A DNA stretch of 64,000 nucleotides from Flavisolibacter ginsenosidimutans. Its GTDB lineage: Bacteria; Bacteroidota; Bacteroidia; Chitinophagales; Chitinophagaceae. Location of the stretch: NCBI RefSeq assembly GCF_007970805.1, contig NZ_CP042433.1:4278001-4342000 (forward strand). Reading direction: 5' to 3'. This document shows positions 44,584 through 52,250 of the stretch, one piece after another. The stretch's first letter is position 1; the number at the start of each line of letters is the position of its first letter. The notes beneath the pieces were generated by a model. The model saw only the letters and a list, made by a program, of their open reading frames with translations, was not told where the DNA came from and did not search any database. The position numbers and the translations under genes were made by a program.

Positions 44584-45894
44584 ATGATGCCGGTAAAATT
44601 GCTGCGCTTGTTCTTTCTTCTGTTGTGTTTTTGCGGCGCTTCGCAAGCGCTGAAAGCACAACGTTTTTTGGCCGACTTCGATTCTACGCTCTTCATAAAA
44701 GATACGGTGCGGCCCTTGGTCAAACGCTTCCAAAATCTTTCCATCACCGGCTACATGCAGCCGCAGTTCCAGGTGGCGCAAAAGCAGGGGATTGCTTCCT
44801 TTGAAGGCGGCAATTTTTCGCCCTATTCAAAAAACCGCTTTATGCTTCGCCGTGCAAGGATAAAAGTTGATTACCTGCTGCCGGTTGCCAACGGCACGGC
44901 GCCGCAGGCATTGTTCACCTTTCAAATTGATGCCACCGAACGCGGCGTGATTGTGCGGGACATGTTTCTGCGCATGTACGAACCCAGGCGACAAAATTTT
45001 TCGGCAACGATGGGGTTGTTTGGCCGGCCTTTTGGCTACGAAGTAAACCTCTCATCGGGTTACCGCGAAACACCCGAACGCGGCCGCATGTCGCAAACGC
45101 TAATGCCCGGCGAACGCGACATGGGCGCCATGTTTAGCTACGACGAGCGAAGCCGCACACAGGAAAAACCTTCGTTCAAATTTGACATCGGTGCTTTTAA
45201 CGGTACAGGGCCAACCGGCATCACGGACTTTGACAGTTATAAAGACCTGATCTCACGACTAACGCTCAAAGAATGGAAGGTAACAAAGACGCTTACGCTG
45301 AGTGGCGGTCTTTCTTTTTTGTACGGCGGCTGGCGGCAGGATTCGAAATACAAATACGAGATGACGAACAACGGTACAAAAACATTTGGTGTTGATTCAA
45401 GCCTTTCTAACACCGGCGCAAAAGCCTTGCGGCAATACAACGGCGCCGACCTGCAGGCAGCGCTGAAACACGCCTGGGGCAAAACCGAAGTGCGTGCCGA
45501 GTACTGGCGCGGCACACAACCCGGAACGGCAACAACGACGGTAAGCCCGGCGTCGCAGCCCGCAGGACCAACGTATTTGCGCAAATTCGACGGCGCCTTT
45601 TTTTATTTCCTGCAAAACATTGTCAATCCGAATTGGGAATTAATGGTGAAATACGATTGGTACGATCCGAACACGAAAGTTTCGGGCAATGAGATTGGTA
45701 AAGCTGGAACAAATCTTACCGTTGCCGACGTGAAATATTCAACGCTTGGCCTTGGCCTTACCCGTTATTTCGATGGCGGCTTAAAAATGCTGGCCTATTA
45801 TGATTTTGTACGCAACGAAAAAACATTGTTGCCCGATTATGCCGTTGATCTTCCGGACAATGTGTTTACGCTGCGAATGCAATTGCGGTTTTGA
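44584..45894 (+). CDS. OprO/OprP-type porin
   Basis: A 436-residue outer-membrane barrel. A signal peptide ends near 'SQALKA|Q'. 'LSITGYMQPQFQVAQKQG', 'NRFMLRRARIKVDYLLP', 'RDMFLRMYEPRRQNFSATMGLFGRPFGYEV' and the aromatic ending 'FTLRMQLRF' match the phosphate-selective porin family. Position opposite the DUF47-PiT operon supports phosphate or polyphosphate uptake, though the family also has other substrates. Start ATG 44584 or 44587 (MMPVKLL). The upstream extension to 44560 is unlikely. Confidence 0.88.
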   Translation: MMPVKLLRLFFLLLCFCGASQALKAQRFLADFDSTLFIKDTVRPLVKRFQNLSITGYMQPQFQVAQKQGIASFEGGNFSPYSKNRFMLRRARIKVDYLLPVANGTAPQALFTFQIDATERGVIVRDMFLRMYEPRRQNFSATMGLFGRPFGYEVNLSSGYRETPERGRMSQTLMPGERDMGAMFSYDERSRTQEKPSFKFDIGAFNGTGPTGITDFDSYKDLISRLTLKEWKVTKTLTLSGGLSFLYGGWRQDSKYKYEMTNNGTKTFGVDSSLSNTGAKALRQYNGADLQAALKHAWGKTEVRAEYWRGTQPGTATTTVSPASQPAGPTYLRKFDGAFFYFLQNIVNPNWELMVKYDWYDPNTKVSGNEIGKAGTNLTVADVKYSTLGLGLTRYFDGGLKMLAYYDFVRNEKTLLPDYAVDLPDNVFTLRMQLRF

Positions 45895-46000
45895 AAACAT
45901 TTTGGTAACGATTTCTTTACGCAAAAAATGCGGCGTGGCCGAAAAGCCTGATTATTTTTAATTCGTTTAGCAGTTTTCTAAATTTTTTAAGACAAAGCCG

Positions 46001-46026
46001 GCCTTCTATTCATAGAAGGCTTTTTG
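46001..46026. terminator. Intrinsic terminator after the porin gene
   Basis: GCCTTCTA (46001-46008) and TAGAAGGC (46013-46020) pair perfectly with a TTCA loop, followed by TTTTTG. It lies 106 bp after the porin stop, between convergent genes. Confidence 0.88.
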
Positions 46027-46082
46027 TTGCGCAATGACGAAGCCTTTGGTATGTCAAAACTTTGCCTGAATCGTTTTGATTT

Positions 46083-46991
46083 TTAAAGCGCAAGTTGGGA
46101 AAATAGATTCGGATAATCAGTGATGATGCCGTCAACGTTCAGCGCAATAAGCTTCTGCATTTCGTCTGTCTCGTTCACCGTCCACGGAATAACCTGCATT
46201 TTTTTTTGATGACAAGCTTCAACCAGTTCTTTGGCGACGAGCGATTGAGCGGGGCTGAAAATGGTGGGTGTAAAACCGAGTGCCGCCAGTAATTCGTCCA
46301 GCGTTCGTTTGTCGTAATCTTCCACCAGCATGGCCGTTCGCATGTGCGGATAATGTTGATGCAAGTATTGCAGCGTTCGAAAATCAAAGGATTGAATGAT
46401 GACGTTTTTTTCAATGCCTTTTTCTTTTATCACCTTCATCAGCATTTCGACAAACGCTGCCGGTGCGGGATGATAAAGATTATCGGTTTGCGGTTGCGTT
46501 TTGGTTTCAATATTCCATTGCGGAAAGGGCCGGTTTTTCTCCTTGCAATAAAGCCTGATGCTATCAATCAAGTCGCGTAGCAAAGGCTTGACGGCGGCCG
46601 TTTTTTCTTGCTGCGGAAAACGCGGATGCGGCTTCAGCCCAACATCGTAACGTTTTACTTCGTCATACGTCATGCGGTAAATGTTCAGGCTTTTTTCTTC
46701 TTCCTCTTTTACAAAACTTCCGTCGGGCTTTGTTGTAATCTCGTGATTGAAAAAAGGCTCGTGCGACAAAATCACTTCTCCGTCTTTTGTCATCACGGCA
46801 TCCATTTCCAGCGTTGTCACGTTCAGGTCAACGGCCTTCTTCATCGCGGCGATGGTGTTCTCCGGCATAAGCCCGCGGCAGCCGCGGTGGCCTTCCCTGT
46901 CGAATGTTTGCATGGTTTGTTTTTGAATTGGTTTACCGGTTTGGCAATGGGTAAAAATCAAAAAAGAAAAAAGGACGGCGCTACCTTTCAT
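46083..46991 (-). CDS. Glycerophosphodiester phosphodiesterase lipoprotein
   Basis: A 302-residue GDPD-fold enzyme that releases sn-glycerol-3-phosphate from deacylated phospholipids. 'EGHRGCRGLMPENTIAAMKKAVDLNVTTLEMDAVMTKDGEVILSHEPFF' supplies the catalytic His pair and the metal-binding Glu and Asp. Later 'WNIETKTQP' (E-x-K) and the C-terminal 'VIPWTVNETDEMQKLIALNVDGIITDYPNLF' are typical. A lipobox 'LIFTH|CQTGKP' follows the start at 46991; the longer frame to 47057 has no signal. It provides phosphate and glycerol, fitting the nearby phosphate genes. Confidence 0.92.
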   Translation of the reverse strand: MKGSAVLFSFLIFTHCQTGKPIQKQTMQTFDREGHRGCRGLMPENTIAAMKKAVDLNVTTLEMDAVMTKDGEVILSHEPFFNHEITTKPDGSFVKEEEEKSLNIYRMTYDEVKRYDVGLKPHPRFPQQEKTAAVKPLLRDLIDSIRLYCKEKNRPFPQWNIETKTQPQTDNLYHPAPAAFVEMLMKVIKEKGIEKNVIIQSFDFRTLQYLHQHYPHMRTAMLVEDYDKRTLDELLAALGFTPTIFSPAQSLVAKELVEACHQKKMQVIPWTVNETDEMQKLIALNVDGIITDYPNLFSQLAL

Positions 46992-47058
46992 GAATGCGTT
47001 TTCAATGCCCAAACCTAAAACGATTTTCGTTGCTCTGCGCAAGTTGCGTCGCTTCACG

Positions 47059-47244
47059 TTAAGTTAACGCTGCGGTAAGATTGTCTTTACGTTCAGGGGT
47101 TTGTTTTGCTGCATGTTCAATCATCCTTTTCAGCGCCTGCTTACTTTTCTTTTTTGGACCTTCATCTCTTTTGTTCTTGCCTTTACGTTTTATACCGTGT
47201 TTACGCTTGTGCAATTCATGTATCACCAATCCAGCTTGTAACAT
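47059..47244 (-). CDS. Possible small lysine-rich protein (61 aa)
   Basis: A 61-codon frame rich in Lys and Arg ('KRKHGIKRKGKNKRDEGPKKKSKQALKRMIEHAAKQ'). Composition is like small nucleic-acid-binding or ribosome-associated proteins, but I know no family. Its start codon (47242-47244) overlaps by two bases the start codon of the plus-strand 89-aa gene at 47243, head to head. Both cannot easily have a normal leader, so at least one start is suspect. Confidence 0.35.
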   Translation of the reverse strand: MLQAGLVIHELHKRKHGIKRKGKNKRDEGPKKKSKQALKRMIEHAAKQTPERKDNLTAALT

Positions 47245-47512
47245 GTACAGCTTTCACCAATTTATGTTCTTGCCCCTCAGCGTTCAACTCGACCAGTTAA
47301 ACAGTCAGGGCATACCTCTTGATTTAGCCTGGATGCAGCGGGCAACCGAGGCCGTGTTGTTTGCCTACGGCGATTTTTACGTGGAACTCGTGGTGGAAAA
47401 ATTTACCGACGAGATCGTCTCCGTCAAATGCTTTAAAAACACCAAACGCCTTGAACCTTACCTGCGGCAGATTAGCCTTGCCGAAATTCTTCCACTGCTT
47501 TCCAACAGTTAA
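47243..47512 (+). CDS. Conserved-looking hypothetical protein (89 aa)
   Basis: An 89-residue cytosolic protein: 'FHQFMFLPLSVQLDQLNSQGIPLDL' then 'ATEAVLFAYGDFYVELVVEKFTDEIVSVKCFKNTKRLEPYLRQISLAEILPLL'. The second part reads as a two-strand plus helix unit. No family recognised. I start at ATG 47243; the frame extends to 47081, but that Cys-rich segment is the shadow of the minus-strand frame. An in-frame ATG at 47264 is an alternative. A terminator follows at 47560. Confidence 0.6.
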   Translation: MYSFHQFMFLPLSVQLDQLNSQGIPLDLAWMQRATEAVLFAYGDFYVELVVEKFTDEIVSVKCFKNTKRLEPYLRQISLAEILPLLSNS

Positions 47513-47559
47513 CAAAGAGCGTCTCACCCGGCCCGAAGCCAAGCCTTGTTTAGTTGAGC

Positions 47560-47586
47560 TTCCCCTGTGTTCACAGGGGAATTTTC
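47560..47586 (+). terminator. Intrinsic terminator after the 89-aa gene
   Basis: TTCCCCTG (47560-47567) and CAGGGGAA (47574-47581) form a perfect stem with a 6-nt loop, followed by TTTT. Confidence 0.82.
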
Positions 47587-47590
47587 ACTG

Positions 47591-47671
47591 CCGGAAATAA
47601 TAGAGGAAAAGGCAGAACCTTAAGAAGCGAAGAGCATTTTTCATACAGCAATATTTCCGGAAAGGTTCTGC
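47591..47671 (+). other. Two interleaved perfect inverted repeats (pseudoknot topology)
   Basis: Segment A CCGGAAATA (47591-47599) is complementary to A' TATTTCCGG (47652-47660). Segment B GCAGAACCTT (47612-47621) is complementary to B' AAGGTTCTGC (47662-47671). The order A-B-A'-B' cannot be drawn as nested hairpins. It lies between a terminator and the alkaline-phosphatase-like gene, about 135 bp before its ATG. Confidence 0.55.
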
Positions 47672-47805
47672 GTTTCTTTAAACAAAGCGTTAGCGTAAAA
47701 TGATTTTAGTGTCAACAGTTCTGTTGCCCTTGTTGATAACACAAACGTAAAACTGGCATTACAATGCGTACACGTAGCGGGGGTTGCTTTGCAAAACCAT
47801 TTGCA

Positions 47806-48930
47806 ATGAAAACACGTTTCTGTGTTGGGCTTTTGCTGTTTGCCCTTGTTTCAAAAGCGCAGGAAAAGGCGCAAAACCTTTTCATCATTACCACAGATGG
47901 CGTTCGCTGGCAGGAAATATTCAACGGCGCCGACTCTCTTCTGCTCAGCAATCCACATTTTGTAAACGACACGGCCCTTGCCAAACGTCTTTACTGGGAT
48001 GATTCGCAAAATGAACGGCGAAAAAAACTCCTCCCGTTTTTCTGGAACGTACTGGCCAAAGAAGGACAGCTTTACGGCAACCGCCAGAAAGAAAGCCGGG
48101 TAAACGTGAAAAACATTTACAAGATTTCTTACCCGGGCTACAACGAATTGCTCAGCGGTTATCCCGATCCTTTGCCCATTCTAAACGCACCGCAGCAGAA
48201 CCGCAACAAAACGGTGCTTGAATTTTTAGCCGAAAATCCTGCGTTCAACGACAGCGTGGCGTCTTTTACATCGTGGAATGTATTCCCGTTTATCCTCAAC
48301 AAAACAAAAAGCTGCGTCAAGCAAAATTGCGGCTATGAAAATGTTGACGACACAACCGAGAGCGTTGATGTTTTAAACCGTGTGCAGAACGGTGTGCCGC
48401 AAAAAAACAAAACACGCTATGACCTGTTGACGTTTTTCGCCGCAAAGCAATACATCAGGCAGCACCACCCGCGGGTGGTTTTTTTAAGCCTTGGCGAGAC
48501 CGATGAATTTGCGCACCAGGGCCGGTATGATTTGTATTTGCAGCAACTTTCAGCCGTTGATAAAATGATAGCCGAGTTGTGGTACGCTGCGCAAACCGAT
48601 CCCGTTTACAAAGACAAAACAACCTTCCTCCTTTCTACAGATCACGGCCGCGGACGGTCGGAGCGATGGACAACTCACCATGCTTTCATTCGTGGCTCGG
48701 GCGAAATTTGGTTGGGCCTTTTGGGAGGGAATATCGCTCCGGCCGGTGAAATGCAGGGAGTAAATACAATCTTTCAAAATCAGGTGGCGGCCACCGCCGC
48801 CTTTTTGCTTGGCGAAGAATTTAGAAGCAACCGAAACACCGGCAAGCCCATAAACCTGCCTTCGCAAATTGAAGTTGCTGCGGGAACTAAATTGTCCGGC
48901 GCAAATGCCACGGTATCGGTAAACAAATAA
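47806..48930 (+). CDS. Alkaline-phosphatase-superfamily protein
   Basis: A 374-residue exported protein (signal peptide 'FCVGLLLFALVSKA|Q'). 'LFIITTDGVRWQEIF' gives the first metal Asp. 'KISYPGYNELLSGY' occupies the nucleophile region, 'LGETDEFAHQGRYD' the second metal site (Asp, His) and 'LLSTDHGRG' the third (Asp-His). These match the AP/sulfatase/phosphoglycerate-mutase superfamily. The Cys-x-Pro-x-Arg sulfatase motif is absent, so a phosphatase or phosphodiesterase is more likely. Substrate unknown. Start ATG 47806; the extension to 47764 adds residues before the signal peptide. Confidence 0.82.
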   Translation: MKTRFCVGLLLFALVSKAQEKAQNLFIITTDGVRWQEIFNGADSLLLSNPHFVNDTALAKRLYWDDSQNERRKKLLPFFWNVLAKEGQLYGNRQKESRVNVKNIYKISYPGYNELLSGYPDPLPILNAPQQNRNKTVLEFLAENPAFNDSVASFTSWNVFPFILNKTKSCVKQNCGYENVDDTTESVDVLNRVQNGVPQKNKTRYDLLTFFAAKQYIRQHHPRVVFLSLGETDEFAHQGRYDLYLQQLSAVDKMIAELWYAAQTDPVYKDKTTFLLSTDHGRGRSERWTTHHAFIRGSGEIWLGLLGGNIAPAGEMQGVNTIFQNQVAATAAFLLGEEFRSNRNTGKPINLPSQIEVAAGTKLSGANATVSVNK

Positions 48931-49306
48931 AGGTTCTGTAGTGGTTGTACCCGATCAGTTTTGCCGCTTTGCTGCAACGGCCCTGCTTCGGCAATCCGGC
49001 GAAGGAAACAAGAGGGTGTTGCCCTTTTTACTGCGCTGGTTCAAAGCAACGGTGTAAACAAAAAGCCCGCCGTTGAAACGGCGGGCGGCACATGAGAAAA
49101 TTTCGTCTTTGTGGTAACAAAGCATACTTCTGACTGCGTTGCAAGATGAAAGTTTACTGTAGCCTTTTTGTTAGGGTTTTCTTATCGTTTTGTAAACAAA
49201 GAGTCGTAACAAATTGGTAATGTCTTTTTAACCTTCGCTTCATCTTCGGGTTGTTTTTTTACGATGTGACTTTCTTTTTCTTTCCTCAGCAAACCGCCGG
49301 CACGCT
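48931..49306 (+). other. Gene-free region with hairpin and tiny MRKF-type ORF
   Basis: This 376-bp spacer contains the 8-bp hairpin at 49065-49086, a 14-codon frame from 49092 (MRKFRLCGNKAYF then stop), and a second small hairpin inside it (CTTTGT/ACAAAG, 49107-49122). The remainder is T-rich towards the glycosyltransferase start, and I see no normal gene. Confidence 0.45.
49065..49086. terminator. Perfect 8-bp hairpin with TTGAAA loop
   Basis: GCCCGCCG (49065-49072) and CGGCGGGC (49079-49086) enclose TTGAAA. An A-run precedes and no T-run follows on the plus strand, as in the hairpin at 249-270. It lies 135 bp after the phosphatase-like gene and may terminate it or be part of a structured leader. 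Confidence 0.5.
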
Positions 49307-50392
49307 GTGAAAATTCTTTACGCCATACAAGGCACCGGCAACGGGCACATTACTGTAGCGCTGGAAGTGCTTCCTTACTTAATGCAACGCGGGCAGGTTG
49401 ACATTTTGATCAGCGGCACGGAGGTGGACGTAACACTGCCCTACGAAATCAAGTACCGCTTTCACGGCCTTTGTTTTGTGTTCGGCAAAAAAGGCGGCAT
49501 TGATTATTTAGAAACGTACAAGAAAGCAAGGCTCAAAAAATTTTTCAGGGAAATTCAAAGTCTGCCCGTCGAAGAATACGACTTGGTGTTTTCCGATTTC
49601 GAGCCGGTAAGCGCCTGGGCCTGCTATTTAAAAAACAAAGCCTGCATCGGTTTCAGTCACCAGGCGGCGGTTGCTAACAAGGCCAGTCCAAAACCAAAAG
49701 AAGCCGACCTGATTGGCCAGGCCGTGTTGCGTTATTATGCACCGGCATCGGCGAAATACGGGTTTCATTTTGTGCCGTACAGCAAAAACATTTTCACGCC
49801 CATCATTCGCAGGCAAATCCGCGAAGCAAGCGTGACGCAAGGCAAGCACTACACGGTCTATCTTCCTTCGTACAGCGAAAAGCGCATCATTAAATTGCTC
49901 TCGTATTTTCCAGACCAACAGTGGCACGTGTTCTCCAAGCGTCGCACAGAGCTGTTTGTGCACGAGAACATTTCGTTTTATCCCGTCACAAACGAAGCCT
50001 TTGTGCAGAGCATGGTTTCTTCGCAGGGCGTGTTTTGCGGGGCCGGTTTTCAAACACCTTCCGAAGCTTTGTTTTTAAAAAAGAAATTGCTGGTGATTCC
50101 AATGAAAGGACAGTACGAGCAACAATGCAACGCTGCGGCGCTGAAGCTGCTGGGCATTCCGGTGCTCAAAAACATCAAGCCCAAGCAATACAAAAAACTA
50201 AAGGCGTGGACGGAAAGTGAAGCCAAAATCCTGCTGGACTTTCCGGATGAAACGGAATGGGTGCTGCAACAAATTATGGATGCCGAATGCGGCCGCAGGT
50301 CCGAAACAAAGCTTCCCTCCCGCGATGTTTCTTCGCCGTCGAAATTCAGAAACCTGGTACTGAAAAAAATCTTTTACCAACTCGGTTCATAG
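49307..50392 (+). CDS. MurG-like/VC2487-type glycosyltransferase
   Basis: A 361-residue GT-B-fold glycosyltransferase. The N-terminal 'YAIQGTGNGHITVALEVLPYL' is the glycine-rich acceptor loop of the TIGR00661/MurG-like group. The C-terminal nucleotide-sugar site 'GVFCGAGFQTPSEALFLKKKLLVIPMKGQYEQQCNA' is clear. The start codon is GTG at 49307; no ATG fits. The next gene, a GH1 glucosidase, starts 1 bp after the stop, so the two are coupled. Acceptor and donor are unknown; a glycolipid is plausible. Confidence 0.85.
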   Translation: MKILYAIQGTGNGHITVALEVLPYLMQRGQVDILISGTEVDVTLPYEIKYRFHGLCFVFGKKGGIDYLETYKKARLKKFFREIQSLPVEEYDLVFSDFEPVSAWACYLKNKACIGFSHQAAVANKASPKPKEADLIGQAVLRYYAPASAKYGFHFVPYSKNIFTPIIRRQIREASVTQGKHYTVYLPSYSEKRIIKLLSYFPDQQWHVFSKRRTELFVHENISFYPVTNEAFVQSMVSSQGVFCGAGFQTPSEALFLKKKLLVIPMKGQYEQQCNAAALKLLGIPVLKNIKPKQYKKLKAWTESEAKILLDFPDETEWVLQQIMDAECGRRSETKLPSRDVSSPSKFRNLVLKKIFYQLGS

Positions 50393-50393
50393 C

Positions 50394-51755
50394 ATGCCCA
50401 TACACAGCAGCGATTTTGGTAAGGAGTTTACATGGGGCGTGGCTTCGTCGGCTTACCAAACTGAAGGCGCTTATTTAGAGGACGGCAAAGGCCTTTCCGT
50501 TTGGGATGTGTTCACGCGGCAGGCCGGAAAAATAAAAGGCGGCGATAACGGTAACCAAGGCGTTCATTTTTATCACCGCTACATTCAGGACATCATCCTG
50601 ATGCAATTCCTCAACGTTAAAAATTTTCGCTTCTCGCTTTCGTGGCCTCGATTGCTTCCCGAAGGCATTGGCAAGCCGAATGAAAAAGGCATTGACTTCT
50701 ACAATGCCGTTATTGATTTTTGTTTGGAATGCGGCATCGAACCCTGGGTGACACTTTATCATTGGGATTTGCCACAGGCACTGGAAGAAAAAGGGGGCTG
50801 GACAAACAGGGACGTCGTGCATTGGTTTGAAGATTATGTTGCTTTTTGCATTCAGCAGTTTGGTGACAGAGTAAGGCACTGGATGGTGCTGAATGAACCC
50901 ATGGCTTTTACCGGCGCCGGTTATTTTTTGGGTTTGCACGCACCCGGTAAAAAAGGGCTGGGTAATTTTCTGCCAGCAGTTCATCATGCTTCGTTAAGTC
51001 TTGCTGCGGGTGCAAGAACAATCAAAACCCTCAATCATAATTTAATAGTCGGTTCTACTTTCTCCTGTTCGCCGGTTGATCCGGTGGATAGGGCGGTGCT
51101 TTCGCAGGAAGCTGCGCAGCGTGTGGATGTGCTAAGCAATCGTTTGTTCATCGAACCCTTGCTCGGCCTTGGTTATCCCTGGCAGGATGTAAAAGTTCTG
51201 CAAGGCCTCGAACGTTATATGAAAGCCGGTGATGAAAATCTACTAAAAGCAAATCTCGACTTCATTGGCTTGCAGAATTATACAAGAGAAGTTGTGCGCC
51301 ACAGTACAATCATGCCTTACATCAATGCGCGACTGGTAAAGGCAGGCAAACGGAACGTGCCGAAGACAGAGATGGATTGGGAGATCTATCCGCAGGGCAT
51401 TTACCGGGTTTTAAAGCGCTTTGCTTCGTATAAAGGCGTTGATAAAATCATCATCACCGAAAACGGTGCGGCTTTTAACGACGTTCCTGTTAACGGCAGT
51501 GTGGATGACCCCCAGCGCATTCGTTTTTATGAAGAATATCTGGCGCAGGTACTCAAAGCAAAGAGAGAAGGAGTAAACGTGCAAGGTTATTTTGCCTGGA
51601 GCTTTACCGACAACTTTGAATGGGCTGAAGGCTACAGCAAACGCTTCGGACTGGTTTACGTTGACTATCCCACGCAGCGAAGAATCATTAAAGCTTCGGG
51701 CTTTTGGTTCCAGCAATTTTTGCAAAGCCGTGCGCAATACTTAAGAGCCGGGTAA
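50394..51755 (+). CDS. Glycoside hydrolase family 1 beta-glucosidase
   Basis: A 453-residue GH1 retaining beta-glycosidase. The acid/base Glu168 is in 'WMVLNEPMAF' (NEP) and the nucleophile Glu356 in 'KIIITENGAAF' (TENG). 'FTWGVASSAYQTEGAY' at the N-terminus and 'YFAWSFTDNFEWAEGYSKRFGLVYVDY' near the end are family signatures. There is no signal peptide, so it acts in the cytoplasm, probably on imported or endogenous glucosides. It begins one base after the glycosyltransferase stop, suggesting synthesis and turnover of the same glycoside. Confidence 0.95.
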   Translation: MPIHSSDFGKEFTWGVASSAYQTEGAYLEDGKGLSVWDVFTRQAGKIKGGDNGNQGVHFYHRYIQDIILMQFLNVKNFRFSLSWPRLLPEGIGKPNEKGIDFYNAVIDFCLECGIEPWVTLYHWDLPQALEEKGGWTNRDVVHWFEDYVAFCIQQFGDRVRHWMVLNEPMAFTGAGYFLGLHAPGKKGLGNFLPAVHHASLSLAAGARTIKTLNHNLIVGSTFSCSPVDPVDRAVLSQEAAQRVDVLSNRLFIEPLLGLGYPWQDVKVLQGLERYMKAGDENLLKANLDFIGLQNYTREVVRHSTIMPYINARLVKAGKRNVPKTEMDWEIYPQGIYRVLKRFASYKGVDKIIITENGAAFNDVPVNGSVDDPQRIRFYEEYLAQVLKAKREGVNVQGYFAWSFTDNFEWAEGYSKRFGLVYVDYPTQRRIIKASGFWFQQFLQSRAQYLRAG

Positions 51756-51771
51756 TCCGGCCCGGCAGGAC

Positions 51772-52086
51772 TTACGGAGAAGCGCTGAAGGTATCGGGAA
51801 GGCTTATGAGCGACTGCAACCCGATTAATTTTAGTACCTGTTCTTTCACATCGTCATTCTGTGCGCCGTCCACCGTCCAGCCACCGGCTTGCGGCCTGAC
51901 GCGAATGAGCGGCGCAATATCCTCCCCATCTTCGGGTGGCTTAAGCAAAAAAACCTCGCCTTCCTTTAGTAGATCATAGCCTTTGGGCGTTTCGTCAAAA
52001 TAGATGATTGCGGAACAAATAAACATGTTGCTCTCCCGTTCAATACCGTGCCGCAATTGAAACGCAACCCCCGGCTTATGCTTCAT
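51772..52086 (-). CDS. Hypothetical protein (104 aa)
   Basis: A 104-residue soluble protein. The core 'FICSAIIYFDETPKGYDLLKEGEVFLLKPPEDGEDIAPLIRVRPQAGGWTVDGAQNDDVKEQVLKLIGL' is beta-rich with a C-terminal helix. No family recognised. The conserved part may begin at the internal Met before FICS (residue 21), giving 84 residues. It is convergent with the GH1 gene, 16 bp away. Confidence 0.55.
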   Translation of the reverse strand: MKHKPGVAFQLRHGIERESNMFICSAIIYFDETPKGYDLLKEGEVFLLKPPEDGEDIAPLIRVRPQAGGWTVDGAQNDDVKEQVLKLIGLQSLISLPDTFSASP

Positions 52087-52250
52087 AATAATTTCATAAC
52101 CGCTTATTCACAAATAAACGGAGCAGCCGGCTTATTCATTGGAAACCCTGTGCGGCTTAACCTTGCGGTAACATTGGGTTTACTTTAGGTTAATATGCGG
52201 GTAACAATGAAGTAACGTGGCTGAACGTGCTTTGCGACAAAATAGAACGC

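Noticed and set aside
47081..47242. Extended N-terminus of the 89-aa gene with a hydrophobic Cys-rich segment
   Set aside because: It is the mirror of the Lys-rich minus-strand frame; the hydrophobicity arises from complementing Lys/Glu codons.
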